Assembly: GCA_035281645.1 (NCBI GenBank)
Contig: DATEDN010000079.1
Location: 11,249-75,248, forward strand
DNA length: 64,000 bases
Direction: 5' to 3'
From: JACCTH01 sp035281645
GTDB taxonomy: Bacteria > Actinomycetota > Acidimicrobiia > Spongiisociales > ZC4RG35
The notes beneath the pieces were generated by a model. That model had not been told where the DNA came from. It saw nothing but the letters and a program-made list of their open reading frames with translations, and searched no databases. Positions 52,079 to 60,538 of this stretch are shown piece by piece; within the stretch, counting starts at the first letter, position 1; each line of letters begins with the position of its first letter. The position numbers and the translations under genes were made by a program.

Positions 52079-52770
52079 GGATCCTCGGGTGCCAGCTTTT
52101 CCCAGTTGAGGTTGACGTCGGGCTCACGCAGATAAAGAGGGGTCAAGGGCTCGGAGGCGAAGTTGTCCCGCTCGAGCTTTGACATACCGATCTCCAGCAC
52201 CGCCCGCACCGACGGATATCGCGGCCGTCCCACCTTGACCCGGTGCTGGCCCCGCAAGACGGACTCGGGAAGCACCGGCACATCTCCCACCACCAATGGG
52301 TTTCCGGGGTCAGACATCAGGACATCGCGCAGCTGGTCGGGGTGCATGAGCTCGGCCTCGCTGTCCCGCACCACTCCTCCAGGCACCGGGCGATAGGTGG
52401 AGACGGCGAGCTCGCCCCGCCGCACGTCCACCAAAGAGAAGATGTGCCGATGCCCGGTCGAGGCGGCCAGGGCCTGGGCGTCGAGCGAAGATGCCGTCAC
52501 CACTGGAATGCCCAGCGCCGCCGACAGGCCCTGGGCGGTGGCGATCCCTACCCTGAGCCCGGTATAGAGCCCGGGACCGACGTCCACCACAATGGCGTCG
52601 AGGTCGTCGGGGAACCAGCCGGCCTGGTCGAGGCAGAAGTCGATGGCGGGAACGAGAAAGGTGCCGTGCCCAGTTCGATCGACCCGGGTGGCAGTCGCTT
52701 GCACCTGTCGATCGAGTGTCAGCGCTACTGCCGATTGCGCGGTGGCGGTCTCGATGGCGAGAAGCTTCAC
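52060..52770 (-). CDS. tsaB: tRNA threonylcarbamoyladenosine biosynthesis protein TsaB
   Basis: The start GTG 52770 (VKLLAIETATAQSAVAL) overlaps the tsaE stop by 4 bases and gives 236 residues. The ASKHA-type N-lobe contains VDVGPGLYTGLRVGIATAQGL, the typical TsaB motif. TsaB is the non-catalytic partner that holds TsaD in the t6A complex. The C-terminal lobe ends ASEPLTPLYLREPDVN. Confidence 0.94.
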   Translation of the reverse strand: MKLLAIETATAQSAVALTLDRQVQATATRVDRTGHGTFLVPAIDFCLDQAGWFPDDLDAIVVDVGPGLYTGLRVGIATAQGLSAALGIPVVTASSLDAQALAASTGHRHIFSLVDVRRGELAVSTYRPVPGGVVRDSEAELMHPDQLRDVLMSDPGNPLVVGDVPVLPESVLRGQHRVKVGRPRYPSVRAVLEIGMSKLERDNFASEPLTPLYLREPDVNLNWEKLAPEDPWSSAS

Positions 52771-53222
52771 AACAGCAAGCCGCCAGGCAGGCGCGAGACC
52801 CACGTACCGCTCGGGGTGAAGGTGATCGTCCGGGCTTCGTCAGCTCCTACCTCGAAATCGATCCGGAGGTGATCGTCGGGTAATTCTGCCTCGATTGCGT
52901 CTCCCCACTCGATCACCAGTACGCCGTCTTCCGAATCGGCAATGAGATCAAGGTCTTCGAACTCGTTGCGGGTTCGGAGGCGGTAGATGTCGGCGTGGGT
53001 GAGGGGGAGAAAGCCGGTTCGATATTGCCGCACGAGCACGAACGAGGGACTGGTCACCATTTCCTCCACCCCGAGACCGGCGGCAAGCCCGCCGGCAAAG
53101 AGTGTCTTTCCCGAACCGAGCTCACCGACCAACAAGACAATGTCACCAGCTTGGAGCATCGGTGCGAGTCGAACACCGAGGTTGGCGGTATCGGCCGGCA
53201 ACAGGCAGGAAGCCTCATACAT
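52767..53222 (-). CDS. tsaE: tRNA threonylcarbamoyladenosine biosynthesis ATPase TsaE
   Basis: The 151-residue P-loop ATPase has Walker A GELGSGKT (33-40), TSPSFVLVRQY, the HADIYRL motif and IEWGD, as in TsaE/YjeE. It regenerates the TsaB-TsaD complex during t6A synthesis. It is first in the four-gene tsaE-tsaB-rimI-tsaD run and lies 12 bases downstream of the uracil-DNA glycosylase gene. Confidence 0.95.
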   Translation of the reverse strand: MYEASCLLPADTANLGVRLAPMLQAGDIVLLVGELGSGKTLFAGGLAAGLGVEEMVTSPSFVLVRQYRTGFLPLTHADIYRLRTRNEFEDLDLIADSEDGVLVIEWGDAIEAELPDDHLRIDFEVGADEARTITFTPSGTWVSRLPGGLLL

Positions 53223-53234
53223 CGCTCAGGCCGA

Positions 53235-53849
53235 TCACGGGAAAAGGTTCATCTGCTCACTCGCCTTCTCCACCACCGGGGGAGGCACCCGGGGGGTTTC
53301 CAGCGCCCGGCTGATGAGCTGGAAGTCGTTCTGCATCTCAGGAATCAGCGAGCTCGGAGAGCGGAGAGCAGCGGCCGGGTGATACGTGGGCACCAACAAC
53401 CGCCCTTGCCACCACGGATAACTGCGACCGCGTAGGCGAGTGATCCCGGTTTCGGTGCGAAGGAGAAGCTTGGTGGCGAAGTTGCCGAGGGTGGCCACCA
53501 CGTTGGGGTCGATCGAGCTGATCTGATCACGCAGATAGCCCTTGCAGCTGTCGATCTCGTCGGGCAAAGGATCGCGATTACCGGGTGGGCGGCATTTGAT
53601 GACGTTGGCGATGTATACGTCCTCGCGGGAGAGGCCAATGCCCGAGAGCAAGCGGTTGAGGAGCTGTCCGGCTGCTCCGACGAAGGGTTCGCCCTGCTGA
53701 TCCTCGTTGAAGCCCGGAGCTTCCCCGACGAACATCAGGTCCGCCGACGGATCACCCACTCCAAATACGACCTGAGTCCGGGTCTCGGCCAGCCGGCAGC
53801 GAATGCAGCCCAAGGCCTCATGCTCGAGGATGCGGAGGGCCTCTGTCAT
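53235..53849 (-). CDS. Uracil-DNA glycosylase family 4 ([4Fe-4S] type)
   Basis: The 204-residue protein has the four cluster cysteines of family-4 enzymes (Cys15, Cys18, Cys86, Cys102), the active-site loop GEAPGFNEDQQGEPFVGAAGQLL and the C-terminal TYHPAAALRSP. It removes uracil from DNA. The extreme C-terminus reads EQMNLFP; QMNLF fits the QxxLF pattern of sliding-clamp-binding peptides. It diverges from the desaturase gene by 29 bases and precedes tsaE on the same strand. Confidence 0.94.
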   Translation of the reverse strand: MTEALRILEHEALGCIRCRLAETRTQVVFGVGDPSADLMFVGEAPGFNEDQQGEPFVGAAGQLLNRLLSGIGLSREDVYIANVIKCRPPGNRDPLPDEIDSCKGYLRDQISSIDPNVVATLGNFATKLLLRTETGITRLRGRSYPWWQGRLLVPTYHPAAALRSPSSLIPEMQNDFQLISRALETPRVPPPVVEKASEQMNLFP

Positions 53850-53878
53850 GTCATTGGAGGGTATAGGCTGAGGAGCAA

Positions 53879-54769
53879 ATGCCTTTTGATCAGCAACTGG
53901 AGGTCCTGGGGGCGATCGATGGCGACATCAGAAGGCTATTCGACGAACACCGCCAGCGACGTGAGCACTGGTACTTCCACGAGTTCGTTCCCTGGGAGCG
54001 CGGCCGCAACTATGTGACCGAGCCCTGGGACGTCTCCCAATGCACGATCTCGGAAGCCGCCCGCACGTCGCTCGTCCTCAATCTGCTGACCGAGGACAAC
54101 CTTCCCTACTACCACTCGGCGATCGAAAGCCGGGTGCCGCCCGACTCGGCCCTGGCCGAATGGAATCGGCTCTGGACCGCCGAAGAGGGACAACACGCGA
54201 TCGCCCTCCGGAGCTACCTCCTCACCTCACGCAACTGCAATCCCCGGTTGCTCGAGGACGACCGACTGTCGGTGATGACCACCGGTTACCACCCCTCCTG
54301 GCAAAACATCGCCGAGCTCTTCGCCTATACCACTGCTCAGGAGCTCGCCACCCGGGTCTCGCACCGCAACGCCGGCAAGCTCACCGACGACCCCGTCGCC
54401 TTCGAGTTGATGAGGCTCATCGCCTCCGACGAGAACCATCACTTCATCTTCTACAAAGGCGTGATGACCGCCTTGGTGAAGCTGGCTCCCTCGCTCGCCC
54501 TCGAAGGGATCTACAAAGCGCTCTCCAGTTTTGAGATGCCCGGAACAGTCATCCCCGGATTCCTTCGTCGCTCGATCGAGATCGCCAGGGCCGGGGTCTA
54601 CAACCTCCGCATCCATCACGATCGGGTATTGCAGCCCCTGCTGCGGGACTGGAACGTCGGCGCTTTGGAGAATCTGACCAGCAAGGCGGCAGAGATCCAG
54701 GAGAAGCTGATGCAGCTCCCCCACCAGATCATTGCCCGAGCGGAACGGTTCGAAGCTCGCTTCGCTTGA
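53879..54769 (+). CDS. Acyl-ACP desaturase (ferritin-like diiron)
   Basis: The 296-residue protein has the diiron ligands of stearoyl-ACP desaturases: Glu72 in TEDNLPYYH, ExxH Glu103-His106 in AEEGQHA, Glu155 in TAQELA, and ExxH Glu185-His188 in SDENHH. It introduces a double bond into acyl chains and needs ferredoxin. Shine-Dalgarno GAGGAG precedes the ATG, and TATAGGCT just upstream may be a -10 region. It is the only + strand gene within the minus-strand housekeeping block. Confidence 0.92.
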   Translation: MPFDQQLEVLGAIDGDIRRLFDEHRQRREHWYFHEFVPWERGRNYVTEPWDVSQCTISEAARTSLVLNLLTEDNLPYYHSAIESRVPPDSALAEWNRLWTAEEGQHAIALRSYLLTSRNCNPRLLEDDRLSVMTTGYHPSWQNIAELFAYTTAQELATRVSHRNAGKLTDDPVAFELMRLIASDENHHFIFYKGVMTALVKLAPSLALEGIYKALSSFEMPGTVIPGFLRRSIEIARAGVYNLRIHHDRVLQPLLRDWNVGALENLTSKAAEIQEKLMQLPHQIIARAERFEARFA

Positions 54770-54782
54770 TCGCGGTGTCGGG

Positions 54783-55664
54783 TCAGCTGGTGCTGGAAGA
54801 CACCGCTTTCTCGATGGCGAGTCCGGTGGCGACAAATGCGCCCTCGGCAGCCAGGTCGACGTCGCCCCTCCCGGCTCCCACCGCGGTCATAAAGACCACG
54901 TCACCGTCGAAACGGGTATGAGCGGGGCGGACACAAGCCCCGATGGCGTCGTGAGCCCGGATTCCGAGCCGGGTCAGTTCGGCCCGTGACATGGCGGCAT
55001 CGGTCACTATCGACACCAGCGTGGTGTTGGTCCCCGCCCATGGCGGTGGAGCCGGAGGCCCGGGAATTGGATCGCCGCCGGTCAGAGAGCGACCGTCGAG
55101 GCTGAAAACATCCCCCACCGGATTCATCACGACCAGCGCCCCCACCAGGTGGCCGTCTGGTGTGGTGATCGCGGCCGAGCCGATCCCGGTCATCACCCGA
55201 AGGTCGAATCCTCGCCACTTGCCAGATGAGGTCGAGGCGCCGGCTCCCACCCGCCCCATCTCCACCTCTATCGGCGATGCCGCTCGATACGCCAACGCCC
55301 CCTGTTCAGGCCCGGGGCACACCCCGCCGCCCTCCAGGGGCAAGTCGTAGACCACGGCGGCGGGCACGATCGGGACCGGAGTGGCTGGAGTCGGATGGCC
55401 GCGTCCATCCGCGACGAGTTCGCGCACCACGCCTTCGGCAGCCGCCAGGCCGAAGGCACTTCCGCCGGTCAACAGGATGGCCTGGACCTGCTCCACCCTC
55501 ATCCCGACCGAAAGCAGGTCGGTCTCTCGGGTACCAGGGGCTCCGCCGCGGACGTCGACCCCGGTGACGTTGGGTTCGGGGAGGACGATGACCGTGCAAC
55601 CCGTCCTCCGTTCCGGGTCGGTCCAGTGCCCGACCTCGACCCCCGGTATGGCCGTCAGCGTCAC
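54783..55664 (-). CDS. P1 family (S58 / DmpA-like) aminopeptidase
   Basis: From GTG 55664 (GTGA overlap with alr) the protein has 293 residues. It shows the DmpA/P1 pattern: IPGVEVGHWTDPERRTGCTVI, RGGAPGTRETDLL, LTGGSAFGLAAAEGVV, GAGASTSSGKWRGF and the autoprocessing region GTNTTLVSIVTDAAMSRAELTRL. Family members self-cleave into two chains and act as D- or beta-aminopeptidases or amidases. Its place behind alanine racemase may point to D-amino-acid peptide turnover; that is inference. Confidence 0.88.
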   Translation of the reverse strand: MTLTAIPGVEVGHWTDPERRTGCTVIVLPEPNVTGVDVRGGAPGTRETDLLSVGMRVEQVQAILLTGGSAFGLAAAEGVVRELVADGRGHPTPATPVPIVPAAVVYDLPLEGGGVCPGPEQGALAYRAASPIEVEMGRVGAGASTSSGKWRGFDLRVMTGIGSAAITTPDGHLVGALVVMNPVGDVFSLDGRSLTGGDPIPGPPAPPPWAGTNTTLVSIVTDAAMSRAELTRLGIRAHDAIGACVRPAHTRFDGDVVFMTAVGAGRGDVDLAAEGAFVATGLAIEKAVSSSTS

Positions 55665-56740
55665 GATTCGTAGCGGCGCGGAAGGCGAGGTCCGATCTGA
55701 CAGACCACCTCGTAAGAGATGGTGCCGAGATGCGACGACCATTCGTCGGCGGTCACCTCCTCCTCTCCTTGGGATCCGAGCAGCACTACCTCTTCACCTG
55801 CCCCTACTTCTTCGTCGCCTAGGTCGACGATGATTTGATCCATGGTGACGGTCCCCGCCAGCGGTCGGCGCTTTCCCCGGATGAGCACCTCGAGCTTGTC
55901 GGTCAAAAGTCGCGGCAGGCCGTCGGCGTAGCCAAGTGGAATTGTGGCCACGTATGCGTCCGTCGGCAGCTCTCGCCGGCGCCCATAGGACGGGCGCTCG
56001 CCAGCGGCCAATCTCTGCACGAAAGCCACGTGCGACACGATTCGCATGGCTGGGCGGAGTGTCACATGGGACCGAGTGGCGTCGCAGGGATGCAACCCAT
56101 AGATCCCGATTCCCAGGCGGACGAGGTCACGGCGTGAAGAGGGGTGGAGGATGGCCCCCGCGGTATTGGCCATGTGGACCAGCGGGCCCTCGATCCCGCG
56201 AGTGGCACGGTCGAAGCGCTCCACCTGCTCGCGGGTGAAGCCGTCGTCCTCGTCGGAGGAAGCGAAGTGAGTGAAGATCCCGCCCAGGGTTAGTAGGGGG
56301 TGGCGATCGATGCGAGCGACGAGATCTGTCACCTCCTCGGGCTTGGCCCCTACCCGGTGCATACCGGTATTGACCTTCAAATGGACTCCGCAGATCCTCG
56401 TGGCCGCGTCTCCCAGGGCGTCGATCATTTCTCTCCGGTAGACGGTCGGGGTGAGACGCCATCCGAGCAGCTCAGCAGCATCAGACGGATCAGGTTCAGA
56501 AAGGACGAGAACCGGAGCCTCGATGCCTGCCTCGCGAAGCCGGATCCCCTCCTCCAAGAGCGCCACCGCGATCCACTCCGCCCCGGCCGCTAGTGCCGCT
56601 TCGGCCACGGGGACATCACCATGCCCGTAGCCGTCGGCCTTGACGACTGCACAGACAGCCGCCGGAGCCACCAGGTCCCGTAAGGCGCCCACGTTGTCGG
56701 CGATCGCCCGGAGGTCAACCTCCACCCACGAAGGTCTCAT
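55661..56740 (-). CDS. alr: Alanine racemase
   Basis: The 359-residue PLP enzyme has the lysine motif AVVKADGYGHG (Lys34) and the second catalytic residue Tyr252 in PSYGRRREL, followed by ATIPLGYADGLPR. The C-terminal domain has VTMDQIIVDLGD. It interconverts L- and D-alanine for peptidoglycan. Start ATG 56740 overlaps the nnr stop by 4 bases; the frame upstream is out-of-phase nnr sequence. Confidence 0.96.
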   Translation of the reverse strand: MRPSWVEVDLRAIADNVGALRDLVAPAAVCAVVKADGYGHGDVPVAEAALAAGAEWIAVALLEEGIRLREAGIEAPVLVLSEPDPSDAAELLGWRLTPTVYRREMIDALGDAATRICGVHLKVNTGMHRVGAKPEEVTDLVARIDRHPLLTLGGIFTHFASSDEDDGFTREQVERFDRATRGIEGPLVHMANTAGAILHPSSRRDLVRLGIGIYGLHPCDATRSHVTLRPAMRIVSHVAFVQRLAAGERPSYGRRRELPTDAYVATIPLGYADGLPRLLTDKLEVLIRGKRRPLAGTVTMDQIIVDLGDEEVGAGEEVVLLGSQGEEEVTADEWSSHLGTISYEVVCQIGPRLPRRYES

Positions 56741-58080
56741 CGAATATGACCGATTTCTTCGATCAAAGATGGGGCCGTGACAGTGGTCCGCGCGGCCAGT
56801 TGGGCACCGGCCCTTCCGTGCCAAAAAGCGGCGGCACGAGCGGCGGCGGCGGGTTCGAGCCCTTGAGCCAGCAGGGCTCCGATCATTCCGGAGAGGACAT
56901 CGCCGGTTCCGATCGTTGCCAGTTCGGGCCCGCCGCTATTGACGATCCAGGGAACGTCATCTCCTGCGATCACGGTGGGGTTGCCCTTCAACAACACCGT
57001 CGCTTTCAACTTGCGAGCCAGAGCAACGGCATTTTCGGGCGTGGGCTCCCCTCCACCCAATCGTTCGAATTCTCCGGCATGGGGGGTAAGCACCAATTTC
57101 GGATCCGGTTCGGTCACCAGTGAGAGAGCATCGGCATCGACCACAACCGGCCCGTTCCAGGTGGCAATCAGCTTGGCCGCCAGGTCATCATGTTCGTGAC
57201 CAAGGCCGGGACCTATCACCAATACCCGATAGCGATCCGGGAGATCCTCGAGCCGATGCTGCAAGAGGTCCGGAGCGTTGGCGGCTGCCACGCTGGCGGC
57301 CGATTCGGGCACCGCCAGTCCGACGGCACCGGCACCGAAATGCAGAGCCGCCCGCCCGGCCATGACCGCAGCACCGGTCATACCGACCGCACCACCGACC
57401 ACCAGAACCGACCCGGCCGACCACTTGTGAGCACGACGAGACCGCCTCGGTAGCGATGCGTCCACCTCCTCAACGAGATACATGGTCGGCTCCGGCGAGG
57501 GCAGGCCGATATCGACGACCTCGACTTCGCCCGAAAGATCGGGTCCGTCACTCAGAAGGTGGCCGACCTTGTAAGCACCAAAGGTCACCGTGCGCTCTGC
57601 TCTGAATGCCGCCCCGGCCGCTCCTCCGGTCAGCGGGTCGAGACCGGAGGGGACGTCGACGGACAGGACTCGCTGCTCGCTTTGGATCCAGCCGGTGACG
57701 GCCGGATCGGGTCGGAAGCTCCCGCCGAAGAGGCCGTCGATGACCAGATCGAACGGCTCCGGGTCGCCGAGATCATCGACATCGACCCCGGCTGCCATGG
57801 CTCGCTGGCGAGCAAGTTGGGCTTCGGCGGTTCGAGGCGCCGCCAAGGCGCGCACCGTGACTCCGACGCCACGGGCCTTGAGGATGCGGGCGGCGACATA
57901 TCCGTCGCCGCCGTTGTTGCCCGGACCGGCGAGAACCACCGCCCGTTTTCCATACGCCATACCCATCCCCGCCGCGGCCGCTGCCACCGCCGATCCGGCC
58001 CGCTCCATGAGAACGTCGACTCCGACCGAGCTGGAATCATCTAGTCGCCTCGCCTCCGCCGGAGTGATGACCGGTAGCAT
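56737..58080 (-). CDS. nnr: Bifunctional NAD(P)H-hydrate repair enzyme (epimerase / ADP-dependent dehydratase)
   Basis: The 447-residue protein fuses an N-terminal YjeF epimerase domain (LAGPGNNGGDGYVAARIL, and LSVDVPSGLDPLTG) with a C-terminal ribokinase-like dehydratase (VLVVGGAVGMTGAAVMAGRAAL, VLVIGPGLGHE, LTPHAGEF, GTGDVLSGMIGALLAQG). It repairs hydrated NAD(P)H. It starts directly after acpS (1-base spacing) and is coupled to alr. Confidence 0.94.
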   Translation of the reverse strand: MLPVITPAEARRLDDSSSVGVDVLMERAGSAVAAAAAGMGMAYGKRAVVLAGPGNNGGDGYVAARILKARGVGVTVRALAAPRTAEAQLARQRAMAAGVDVDDLGDPEPFDLVIDGLFGGSFRPDPAVTGWIQSEQRVLSVDVPSGLDPLTGGAAGAAFRAERTVTFGAYKVGHLLSDGPDLSGEVEVVDIGLPSPEPTMYLVEEVDASLPRRSRRAHKWSAGSVLVVGGAVGMTGAAVMAGRAALHFGAGAVGLAVPESAASVAAANAPDLLQHRLEDLPDRYRVLVIGPGLGHEHDDLAAKLIATWNGPVVVDADALSLVTEPDPKLVLTPHAGEFERLGGGEPTPENAVALARKLKATVLLKGNPTVIAGDDVPWIVNSGGPELATIGTGDVLSGMIGALLAQGLEPAAAARAAAFWHGRAGAQLAARTTVTAPSLIEEIGHIR

Positions 58081-58455
58081 TCAGTGTTCTCCGACGGCAA
58101 CGGCCATCACCAGGGCGCTCTGGTCGGTGTGGGTGATCGTGACCAAGACTTCCGTGACACCCAGCGCCTCTGCCCGAGCTTTCCCGGTTCCATAGAGATT
58201 GACAGTGGGCTTTCCCCCTCCGGTGATCTCGACATCTTTCCAGCGGATTCGCCGATAACCGGTTCCCAGTGACTTCATCACCGCCTCCTTGCCGGCAAAA
58301 CGGGCCGCATAACGCCGGGCGGGGCTGGCAAATCGTCGGGCATAGTTTTGCTCGTGCTCGGTGAAGCACCGCTCGGCGAAGCGGGGGTAGCGCTCGAGCA
58401 ACGATTCGACCCGGGAGATGTCGGCCAGGTCGACCCCCAAACCGAGAATCCTCAC
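58081..58455 (-). CDS. acpS: Holo-[acyl-carrier-protein] synthase
   Basis: The 124-residue protein has the AcpS metal ligands: Asp9 in LGVDLADISRVE and Glu57 in FAGKEAVMKSLG. It attaches 4'-phosphopantetheine from CoA to acyl carrier protein. The C-terminus ends ITHTDQSALVMAVAVGEH. It overlaps glmS by 4 bases. Confidence 0.95.
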   Translation of the reverse strand: MRILGLGVDLADISRVESLLERYPRFAERCFTEHEQNYARRFASPARRYAARFAGKEAVMKSLGTGYRRIRWKDVEITGGGKPTVNLYGTGKARAEALGVTEVLVTITHTDQSALVMAVAVGEH

Positions 58456-60284
58456 TCCACCGTCACCGTCTTCGCCAGGTTGCGGGGCTTGTCGACATCG
58501 AGTCCCTTGGCGGAGGCGATCTGATAGGCGAGGATCTGCAGGGGCACCACCGAGGTCACGGTGTAGATGAGGTCGGGGCCGGAGGGCACCTCCAAGATAT
58601 GGTCCGCTACCGATGACGCCTCGTCGCGATGACCCTCCGCCAGCACCAGCAGGACCGTCGCCCCCCTCGCCTTCATCTCGGCCATGTTGGACAGAGTCTT
58701 GCCCCTGACATGGGAGTCGGTAGCGACACCCACCACGAGCACCCCGGGCTCGATCAGAGCTATCGGACCGTGCTTCATCTCCCCGGCGGCATAACCTTCG
58801 GCCCGGGTATAGGCGATCTCTTTCAGCTTGAGTGCCCCTTCCATGGCGACCGGAAAGTCGCCGCTGCGGCCCAGGAAGAAGACGTCGCGGGTGTCGGCCA
58901 ATTCCTTGGCCAGGTCGGTGATGGCGGGCACCGTTTCGAGCACGGCCTCCACCGAGGCGGGAAGCCGCCTGATGCCTTCTACCAAATTGACGATGGTGCC
59001 CTCGTCCATGGTCCCCCGCACCTGGGCGAGGTGGAGACCGATCAACTGCAGGGCCACCAGCTGGGTGGTGAAGGTCTTGGTGGCGGCCACACCGATCTCG
59101 GGGCCGGCCCTGGTGTAAAGAACTGCATCCGCCTCCCGGGCCAGGGCCGAGTCGACCACGTTCGAGACGCCAACGAGGACTGACCCCTGGGCGCGGGCGT
59201 AACGAACTGCGGCCAGCGTGTCGAGGGTTTCGCCCGACTGGGAAATTCCGATGACGAGCGACCTCCGATCGAGCACTGGGTCGCGGTAGCGGAACTCCGA
59301 GGCAATGTCGATCTCGACCGGCAACCGCGTCCAGCGCTCGATCGCATACTTCGCCATCATCGCCGCGTGGAACGAGGTCCCACAGGCGACCACGAATACT
59401 TTGTCGATCTCGCGCAGCCGCCGCTCGGCGTCGGCGAACTCGGTGAGGCGCACCCCTCCGTTACGAGCGATTCGGCCCCGGAGGGTGTCCGCAATCGCCT
59501 TGGGCTGCTCGAAGATCTCCTTCTCCATGAAGGTGGCAAAGCCGCCCTTCTCGGCTGCTTCCAGATCCCACTCGATCAGCCGTTCCGGCGCCTCGACCGG
59601 GTTGCCATCGAGGTCGGTGATGACCACCGAATCTGGCCGAAGGGCAACAACTCGATCGTCGTCAACCACGATCATCTGCCGGGTGTGCTCCAAGAAGGCG
59701 GGGATGTCAGAGCCGAGGAAGTTCTCCCCCACACCCCGTCCCACCACGAGCGGGCTCCCCCGACGAGCTCCCACCAAGAGCTCGGAGTCCGAAGACCTCA
59801 TCGCCACCAAGGCCAATGCCCCCTCGGCTCGTTTCATGACCAATCGCACGGCCTCCTCGAGGGCCATTTCGGACATTTCCTCGATCATGTGAGCGACAAC
59901 CTCGGTGTCGGTCTCGGAGGCGAACTCATGGCCGTTGGCCTCCAATTCGGTTTTCAACTCCGCCCAGTTCTCGATGATCCCGTTGTGGACGACGATCACT
60001 TGACCGGTGCAGTCGCGATGGGGATGGGCGTTGATCGTGTTGGGTACTCCGTGGGTTGCCCAGCGGGTATGACCGATTCCGGCATGGGCATTGGGAATCC
60101 CGGCTCTGGTCAGAGATCGCTCGAGGTCGGCAATCCGGCCTGCCTGCTTGACGATGGCGATCCCGTTCTCCTCCCAGAACGCCACTCCGGCGGAGTCGTA
60201 CCCGCGATATTCGAGCCGGGCCAGTCCGGGAATCAGGATTTCGACCGCTGAACGCGGCCCTACGTAACCGACGATGCCACACAT
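58452..60284 (-). CDS. glmS: Glutamine-fructose-6-phosphate aminotransferase (isomerizing)
   Basis: The 610-residue protein begins MCGIVGYVG with the N-terminal catalytic cysteine, has the glutaminase motif GHTRWATHG, two SIS domains (ACGTSFHAAM, and LGRSGDFPVAMEGALKLKE), and ends in KTVTVE, the conserved tail of the sugar-isomerase active site. It makes glucosamine-6-phosphate for cell-wall synthesis. Its 254-base leader contains a glmS ribozyme, so it is probably feedback-regulated by glucosamine-6-phosphate at the RNA level. Confidence 0.98.
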   Translation of the reverse strand: MCGIVGYVGPRSAVEILIPGLARLEYRGYDSAGVAFWEENGIAIVKQAGRIADLERSLTRAGIPNAHAGIGHTRWATHGVPNTINAHPHRDCTGQVIVVHNGIIENWAELKTELEANGHEFASETDTEVVAHMIEEMSEMALEEAVRLVMKRAEGALALVAMRSSDSELLVGARRGSPLVVGRGVGENFLGSDIPAFLEHTRQMIVVDDDRVVALRPDSVVITDLDGNPVEAPERLIEWDLEAAEKGGFATFMEKEIFEQPKAIADTLRGRIARNGGVRLTEFADAERRLREIDKVFVVACGTSFHAAMMAKYAIERWTRLPVEIDIASEFRYRDPVLDRRSLVIGISQSGETLDTLAAVRYARAQGSVLVGVSNVVDSALAREADAVLYTRAGPEIGVAATKTFTTQLVALQLIGLHLAQVRGTMDEGTIVNLVEGIRRLPASVEAVLETVPAITDLAKELADTRDVFFLGRSGDFPVAMEGALKLKEIAYTRAEGYAAGEMKHGPIALIEPGVLVVGVATDSHVRGKTLSNMAEMKARGATVLLVLAEGHRDEASSVADHILEVPSGPDLIYTVTSVVPLQILAYQIASAKGLDVDKPRNLAKTVTVE

Positions 60285-60344
60285 GACGAAGTCCTCTCGC
60301 TCACGACGGCAACGTTTCGCTGACCACCGGTTGGGCCAGTGTCA

Positions 60345-60489
60345 CCAAGACCGCCTCTGTTTCGGAATCGCTTCCGGGTTTTCTCAGGTCTCTTACGGCT
60401 GTGACCAGCCGGGAAGGCATCCGCCGAATCTTTCGATGACCTTCCTCCTCGTCACCTCCCAGATGAAATTCACGGGGAGGCCAGGCGCT
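60345..60489 (-). ncRNA. glmS ribozyme: glmS ribozyme (glucosamine-6-phosphate-activated self-cleaving RNA)
   Basis: On the minus strand the leader reads as a glmS ribozyme. Cleavage would fall between A60489 and G60488 (A/GCGCC). The P2-like helix pairs CCTCCC (60480-60475) with GGGAGG (60460-60455). The core TGACGAGG follows, then the P3-type helix GGAAGG (60445-60440) with CCTTCC (60417-60412) around TCATCGA and CGGCGGATG. Next are a perfect hairpin CGGCTG-GTCA-CAGCCG (60411-60396), GTAAGAG, and a P4-type helix GACC (60390-60387) with GGTC (60352-60349) containing AGAAAACC, the hairpin CGGAA-GCGA-TTCCG and AACAGAG. The order and the sequences of these elements match the known class. It lies 60 bases upstream of glmS. 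Identification is by eye. Confidence 0.93.
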
Positions 60490-60538
60490 ATCAATTATGA
60501 ACCGTCACCATCGACATTCCGGTAGCCGCTACTTGCTC

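Noticed and set aside
51585..52127. N-terminal extension of tsaD in an open frame of 514 codons
   Set aside because: The extension overlaps rimI out of phase and lacks TsaD similarity; ATG 51584 gives the usual TsaD length.
60301..60420. 39-codon open frame (MPSRLVTAVRDLRK...) in the glmS leader, first considered as a leader peptide
   Set aside because: It lies largely inside the glmS ribozyme, whose pairing explains the sequence conservation better than coding.
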